Assembly: GCF_007679035.1 (NCBI RefSeq)
Contig: NZ_VEFR01000001.1
Location: forward strand, 1,011,925 to 1,075,924
Direction: 5' to 3'
Length of the DNA stretch: 64,000 nt
Source: Agrococcus jejuensis
GTDB taxonomy: Bacteria > Actinomycetota > Actinomycetes > Actinomycetales > Microbacteriaceae
How positions within the stretch are numbered: the stretch's first letter is position 1; each line of letters begins with the position of its first letter. Both the position numbers and the translations under genes were made by a program. Shown piece after piece: positions 59,815 through 64,000 of this stretch. Under the pieces are notes generated by a model, which did no database searches, was not told where the DNA came from, and was given only the letters and a program-made list of their open reading frames with translations.

Positions 59815-60840
59815 CTACTGGTTCGAGAACGCCGCGTCGAAGGATGCGTCGGGCAGGCGCCAGAGCAGCTCGCGGATGCGCGTCACGGCCTCGGCCGCAC
59901 CGTGCAGGCGATCCATGCCGGCGTCCTCCCACTCGATCGAGATGGGTCCGTCGTAGCCGATCGCCGAGAGGGCGCGGAACGCGTCCTCCCAGTGCATGTC
60001 GCCGTGGCCCGTCGACACGAAGTCCCAGCCGCGCCGCGGGTCGCCCCACGGCAGGTGCGAGCCGAGGATGCCGGCGCGGCCGTTCTGCGGCCGCAGGCGC
60101 GTGTCCTTGCAGTCGACGTGGAAGATGCGGTCCCGGAAGTCCCAGATGAACGCGACGGGGTCGACGCCCTGCCACAGCATGTGCGACGGATCCCAGTTGA
60201 ACCCGAAGGCCTCCCGGTGGTCGATCGCCTCGAGGGTGCGCACGCTCGTCCAGTAGTCGTAGGCGATCTCGCTCGGGTGCACCTCGTGCGCGAATCGCAC
60301 GCCCTCGCCGTCGAAGACGTCGAGGATGGGGTTCCAGCGGCGCGCGAAGTCCTCGTAGCCGGCGTCGATGCGCTCGGCGGGCACGGGCGGGAACATCGCG
60401 ACGTACTGCCAGATCGACGAGCCCGTGAAGCCCACGACGGTGTCGACGCCGAGCCTCCGGGCGACGCGCGCCGAGCGCTGCATGTCCTCGGCGGCGCGCT
60501 GGCGCACGCCCTCCGCCTCCCCGTCGCCCCACACGTACGGTCGCAGGATCGCCTGGTGACGGAAGTCGATCGGGTCGTCGCACACCGCCTGGCCGGCGAG
60601 GTGGTTCGAGATCGCGAAGACCTGCAGGCCGTGCCGGTCGAGGATGTCGAGGCGCGACTGCACGTACGCGTCGTCCTCGTCGGCGCGGGCGAGGTCGAGA
60701 TGGTCGCCGGATGCGGCGATCTCGAGCCCGTCGTAGCCCCACTCGGCGGCGAGGCGGGCGACCTCCTCGAACGGCAGGTCGGCCCACTGGCCCGTGAACA
60801 GCGTCACGGGGTGTCGTGCCTGGAAGGTTCCCTGGGTCAT
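59815..60840 (-). CDS. Sugar phosphate isomerase/epimerase (AP endonuclease 2-like TIM barrel)
   Basis: A 341-residue xylose isomerase-like TIM barrel. It has [17 protein letters not shown] near 34-50, metal-binding [11 protein letters not shown] near 188, [14 protein letters not shown] near 217 and HVDCKD near 241; a Glu in ISIEWED closes the site. Such enzymes act on inositol, ketoses or keto-sugars. It is the last gene of a unit with two oxidoreductases and ABC permeases, so it works on the imported sugar; which sugar is not evident. Its ATG overlaps the upstream stop. Confidence 0.9.
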   Translation of the reverse strand: MTQGTFQARHPVTLFTGQWADLPFEEVARLAAEWGYDGLEIAASGDHLDLARADEDDAYVQSRLDILDRHGLQVFAISNHLAGQAVCDDPIDFRHQAILRPYVWGDGEAEGVRQRAAEDMQRSARVARRLGVDTVVGFTGSSIWQYVAMFPPVPAERIDAGYEDFARRWNPILDVFDGEGVRFAHEVHPSEIAYDYWTSVRTLEAIDHREAFGFNWDPSHMLWQGVDPVAFIWDFRDRIFHVDCKDTRLRPQNGRAGILGSHLPWGDPRRGWDFVSTGHGDMHWEDAFRALSAIGYDGPISIEWEDAGMDRLHGAAEAVTRIRELLWRLPDASFDAAFSNQ

Positions 60841-61943
60841 GCGGCCACGCTCCGGAGCGTCGTGACGGTCGTGTCGATCCACTCGCCGGAGGCGGCCGAC
60901 CGCAGCACCGCGTCCGTGAGCACGGCGGCGCGGAGGCCGTCGTGGAAGGTGGGGAGCCCGTCGGGCGCCGCGCCTGCGATGGCAGCGTACGCGTCGGCGA
61001 CGAACGCGTCGAACGCGTCCTGGTAGCCCATGGGGTGGCCGCCGGGCACGCGCGACAGGCGCGCGGCGTCGGGCGAGAGCGACTCGGGATCGCGCTGCAG
61101 CAGCCGCGAGCCGGCCCGCTCGCCGATCCACAGCTCGTCGGGTCGCTCCTGCTCGAAGCGGTAGCTCGCGTCGGCCGCATGCCACTCGATCGTGAGGGCG
61201 TTCTTGCGGCCGGGCGCCATCTGGGTCACGAGCGCGGTGCCGACGGCGCCGCCCGAGAGCCGGAAGAGCACGGCGGCGATGTCCTCGTTCGCGACCGACG
61301 CGTCGCCGCGCTGGTCGAAGACCGTGCGCGTCGTCGCCGACAGCGACACGATGCGCTGGCCCGCCACGAACTCGACGAGGTCGAGCAGATGCGAGCCGAT
61401 GTCGGCGAACGCGCGCGACGGGCCTCCGAGCTCTGCGCCCGCGCGCCAGTTCTCGTCGCCGGGCAGCAGCATCCAGTCCTGCAGGTAGGCGGCGTCGACC
61501 GACAGCAGCGCCTCGCCCGAGGCTGCCAGGCGCGCCCGCGCCTCGCGCACCATCGGGTGGTACCGGTACACGAAGGGCACGGCGCCCACGAGGCCCGCCT
61601 GGTCGAGCGCGTCGACGAGCGCCTGCGCCTCGGCGACCGAGGTCGCGAGCGGCTTCTCGCACACCACGTGGCGCCCGGCCGCGATGGCCTGCGCCGCGAG
61701 GGATGCGTGCGTCGTGTTCGGCGTGCACACGTGCACGACGTCGACGTCGGCGGCCACGAGCGATGCGGCATCCGGCAGCGCCTGCGCGACGCCGAGCGCG
61801 TCCGCCGCCTCGGCGGCGCGCGCCGCCGACGACGACGCGATCGCGACGAGCTCCGCGCGGGCCGAGCGGGCGGCGTGCGCGTGCACGCGCGCCATGAACC
61901 CGCCACCCAGGATGCCGACGCGCGGCGAGCGCGGCACGCTCAC
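60837..61943 (-). CDS. Gfo/Idh/MocA family oxidoreductase
   Basis: A 368-residue NAD(P)-dependent sugar oxidoreductase. The Rossmann start [16 protein letters not shown] is at residues 9-24, and [13 protein letters not shown] near 94-106 is the family's EKP motif. The C-terminal substrate domain includes [10 protein letters not shown] near 188-197 with a likely catalytic His. GTG start overlapping the upstream stop. It probably works in sequence with the second oxidoreductase and the isomerase. Confidence 0.93.
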   Translation of the reverse strand: MSVPRSPRVGILGGGFMARVHAHAARSARAELVAIASSSAARAAEAADALGVAQALPDAASLVAADVDVVHVCTPNTTHASLAAQAIAAGRHVVCEKPLATSVAEAQALVDALDQAGLVGAVPFVYRYHPMVREARARLAASGEALLSVDAAYLQDWMLLPGDENWRAGAELGGPSRAFADIGSHLLDLVEFVAGQRIVSLSATTRTVFDQRGDASVANEDIAAVLFRLSGGAVGTALVTQMAPGRKNALTIEWHAADASYRFEQERPDELWIGERAGSRLLQRDPESLSPDAARLSRVPGGHPMGYQDAFDAFVADAYAAIAGAAPDGLPTFHDGLRAAVLTDAVLRSAASGEWIDTTVTTLRSVAA

Positions 61944-63070
61944 GCCCGCACCGCCTCGTGCGCGGTCGTCGGGTCGAAGTCGGTCTCGACGGGCACCATG
62001 GCCTCGACCGACGAGTCGAGCGTCACGGGCTGGCCGGTGCGGATGGACTCGTCGATCGCGATCATCGCCTCGAGCACGTGCAGCGCGAGCTCGCCCGACG
62101 CGCGATGCGGGCGACCCTCGCGGATGGCGCGCACCATGTCGACGATGCCGATGCCGCGGCCGCCGACGGCACCCTCGGTCTCGACGGCCTCCCACGCGGA
62201 GTCGGCGCGGAAGTCGTCGCCGACCCTCGTGACCTCGAGGTCGCCCTCGAACATGTTCGGGTCGGGGATGCGCAGCGTGCCCTCGGAGCCCGAGATCTCG
62301 ACGATGCCCGCGCGACGGTAGGCGGTGTCCCACGAGAACGTCGACTGGGCGACGCCGCGCTCGAGCTCGATGTTGACGTGCACGTGCGTGGGCACGTCGA
62401 CGGGGAACGACTCCCCCGCCCGGTCGCCGACCTTGATCGTGCGGGTCGTCTGCGGCGTGCGCCCCACGGCGGAGACGCGACGGATGGCGCCGAGGGCGCT
62501 CACGAGCGTCGTCAGGTAGTACGGCCCCATGTCGAAGACGGGTCCCGCGCCGGGTGCGAAGAGGAACTCCGGGTTCGGGTGGAACAGGTCGGGCCCCGCG
62601 TACTGCATGACGGTCGTGGCGCCGATCGGCGTGCCGATGACGCCGCGCTCGATCGCCCGCAGGCCGCTCTGCACGCCCTGGCCGAGCACGGTGTCGGGCG
62701 CGATGCCCACGCGCAGGCCCAGCTCGTCGGCGCGTGCGAGCAGCCCGCGGGCCGACGCGATGTCGACGCCGATGGGCTTCTCGCTCCACACGTGCTTGCC
62801 GGCCTCGAGGGCCTGCAGCGACACCTCGACGTGCGCGGCGGGGATCGTGAGGTTCACGACGAGCTGCACGTCGGGGTGCGCGAGCACCTCGGCGGGCGTG
62901 CCCGCCTCGGCCACGCCGTGCTTGTCGGCCTGCGCTCGCGCACGGTCGACGTCGAGGTCGCCGAGGATGACGACGCGCACGTCGGGGTACTGCGCGAGGT
63001 TCGTCAGGTACTGCTCGCTGATCATGCCCGCACCGATGAAGCCGATGCCGACGGGGGTCTGCAGCGTCAC
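61940..63070 (-). CDS. Gfo/Idh/MocA family oxidoreductase
   Basis: A 376-residue paralogue of the downstream oxidoreductase. The cofactor motif [14 protein letters not shown] is at residues 8-21, the EKP motif in [13 protein letters not shown] near 94, and [16 protein letters not shown] near 181-196 in the substrate domain. The GTG at 63070 has a strong AAGGAGG ribosome site. It is 17 nt from the permease stop, so transport and oxidation genes are in one unit. Confidence 0.93.
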   Translation of the reverse strand: MTLQTPVGIGFIGAGMISEQYLTNLAQYPDVRVVILGDLDVDRARAQADKHGVAEAGTPAEVLAHPDVQLVVNLTIPAAHVEVSLQALEAGKHVWSEKPIGVDIASARGLLARADELGLRVGIAPDTVLGQGVQSGLRAIERGVIGTPIGATTVMQYAGPDLFHPNPEFLFAPGAGPVFDMGPYYLTTLVSALGAIRRVSAVGRTPQTTRTIKVGDRAGESFPVDVPTHVHVNIELERGVAQSTFSWDTAYRRAGIVEISGSEGTLRIPDPNMFEGDLEVTRVGDDFRADSAWEAVETEGAVGGRGIGIVDMVRAIREGRPHRASGELALHVLEAMIAIDESIRTGQPVTLDSSVEAMVPVETDFDPTTAHEAVRA

Positions 63071-63087
63071 GCTGCCTCCTTCTGCGG

Positions 63088-63927
63088 TCACTTGACGGCT
63101 CCTGCCGAGAGTCCGGCGACGAGGTGCCGCTGGACGAGCAGGAAGCCGACCAGGATGGGGATCGAGACGACGATCGACGCCGCCATGAGCTGGTTCCAGA
63201 GCACGTCGGACTCCGACGAGTACGCCTGGAGGCCGATGGGCAGGGTGCGGGTCGCGTTGCTCGACAGCACCGCGGCGAAGAGCACCTCGCCCCACGCCGT
63301 GATGAACGAGTACACGGCGACCGCGACGATGCCGGGCCGTGCGACGGGCAGGATGACGCGGAACAGGGCGCCGAGCCTGCCGGTGCCGTCGATCATCGCC
63401 GCCTCCTCGAGCGCTGCCGGGATCGCCCGCATGTAGCCCGTCAGCATCCAGATCGAGAACGGCAGCGTGAACGTCATGTACGTGACGATCATGCCGAGCA
63501 GGCTGCCCGTGAGCTGCAGCCCGATCGTGCGCTGGATCTGCGTGAAGATGAGGAACAGCGGCAGCAGGAACAGGATGCCGGGGAACATCTGCGTCGACAG
63601 GATGACGAGGCTGAAGGGCCGCTTGGCGCGGAACGACAGCCTCGCGAGGGCGTACGACGCGAGGATCGACACGATCACCGAGAACGCCGTGGCGACGACG
63701 GTGACGACGAGCGAGTTCGTGAAGTAGCGCGCGAGCGGCACCGTCGACCACATGTCGATGAACGGCTGGATCGTCCACTCCGACGGGAACCAGATGAACG
63801 AGCCGGAGACGTCGGACAGGGGCTTGAACGCCGTCGTCACGATGACCCACAGCGGCACGAGCACGAAGATCGACAGCAGCGTGAGCGTGATCGCCCGCGC
63901 GACCTTGAATCCGCGAGTCTCAATCAT
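63088..63927 (-). CDS. Carbohydrate ABC transporter permease (MalG type)
   Basis: A 279-residue CUT1-family inner permease with six helices. The ATPase-contact EAA loop is clear: EEAAMIDGTGRLGALFRVILPVARPG near 185-210. NSLVVTVVATAFSVIVSILASYALARLSF near 70-98 is typical. It pairs with the partly seen second permease. Its ATG overlaps that gene's stop by 8 nt. The binding protein and ATPase are not in the window. Confidence 0.94.
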   Translation of the reverse strand: MIETRGFKVARAITLTLLSIFVLVPLWVIVTTAFKPLSDVSGSFIWFPSEWTIQPFIDMWSTVPLARYFTNSLVVTVVATAFSVIVSILASYALARLSFRAKRPFSLVILSTQMFPGILFLLPLFLIFTQIQRTIGLQLTGSLLGMIVTYMTFTLPFSIWMLTGYMRAIPAALEEAAMIDGTGRLGALFRVILPVARPGIVAVAVYSFITAWGEVLFAAVLSSNATRTLPIGLQAYSSESDVLWNQLMAASIVVSIPILVGFLLVQRHLVAGLSAGAVK

Positions 63928-64000
63928 CGAGCTCGCCTCCCTTCGGCAGCACGAGTCGGATGTAGAACACCGACACGACGAGCAGCGCGAGCAGCAGCAG
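63920..64000 (-). CDS. Carbohydrate ABC transporter permease, C-terminal end (partial)
   Basis: Only the last 26 codons are in the window: a hydrophobic helix (LLLLALLVVSVFYIRLVL) and a short polar end GGELDD. The position before a MalG-type permease and the overlap of 8 nt identify it as the partner MalF-type permease. The rest lies beyond the window edge. Confidence 0.75.
   Translation of the reverse strand: MLLLALLVVSVFYIRLVLPKGGELDD

Overview
The window is high-GC actinobacterial DNA (about 70-72% G+C, many GTG starts, GTGA/ATGA gene overlaps). The arrangement gltX ... FAH hydrolase-ilvE-leuB ... serA, the MurT/GatD lipid II amidation pair and the promoter style point to Microbacteriaceae, possibly an Agrococcus-like organism; the genus is my inference. 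A recurring feature is a TAnnnT box 6-8 nt before a start codon, the signature of leaderless transcription, seen at about ten genes.

Layout. 1-155: a 63-bp direct repeat in two copies. 178-5376: an M1 metallopeptidase behind a 1288-residue poly(amino acid) synthetase-like NRPS. 5555-8009: a small membrane protein, then murT-gatD. 8014-9976: a TetR regulator divergent from an MFS exporter with a clear operator between them. 10059-13766: FUSC-type exporter, aspartoacylase-like and RimB-like genes, divergent from a rimK with an extra C-terminal domain. 13832-21924: a homoprotocatechuate meta-cleavage operon (FAH-RraA fusion, GntR regulator, hpaE, hpaD, hpaH, hpaI) with a divergent MHS-type transporter and a GntR-type palindrome at the operon promoter. 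22003-27444: housekeeping and accessory genes (2-hydroxyacid dehydrogenase, LURP-one, phosphotransferase, DoxX, DUF1304, SDR, aldo/keto reductase), then a 19-bp tandem repeat. 27719-33747: a five-gene siderophore/iron ABC operon with an AhpD-like protein and a frameshifted flavoprotein. 33810-36536: a lower-GC insert with one large coiled-coil/S1-like protein, beside tRNA-Gln(CTG). 36952-45775: paralogous membrane-anchored proteins, an O-acyltransferase, a thioredoxin-reductase-like flavoprotein, gltX, a MerR regulator, LtrA and a DUF937 protein. 45896-48184: glutaminase with a STAS tail and a YeiH-type transporter. 48193-56579: FAH hydrolase, ilvE, leuB and serA, interrupted by a VOC protein, a second TetR/MFS pair with its operator, and an alpha/beta hydrolase. 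56703-59733: small hypothetical proteins. 59815-64000: a sugar-type operon (two ABC permeases, two Gfo/Idh/MocA oxidoreductases, a sugar phosphate isomerase), cut by the window edge.

Convergent genes are separated by near-perfect long hairpins (9978-10036, 13775-13820, 21931-21995, 51996-52035) that look like two-way terminators. I see no CRISPR array, prophage, transposase or integrase. The most unusual items are the low-GC S1-like protein next to tRNA-Gln, the synthetase-peptidase pair, the RimK/RimB/aspartoacylase set, the FAH-RraA fusion in an operon lacking hpaF, and a strong enrichment of the hexamer GGATGC.
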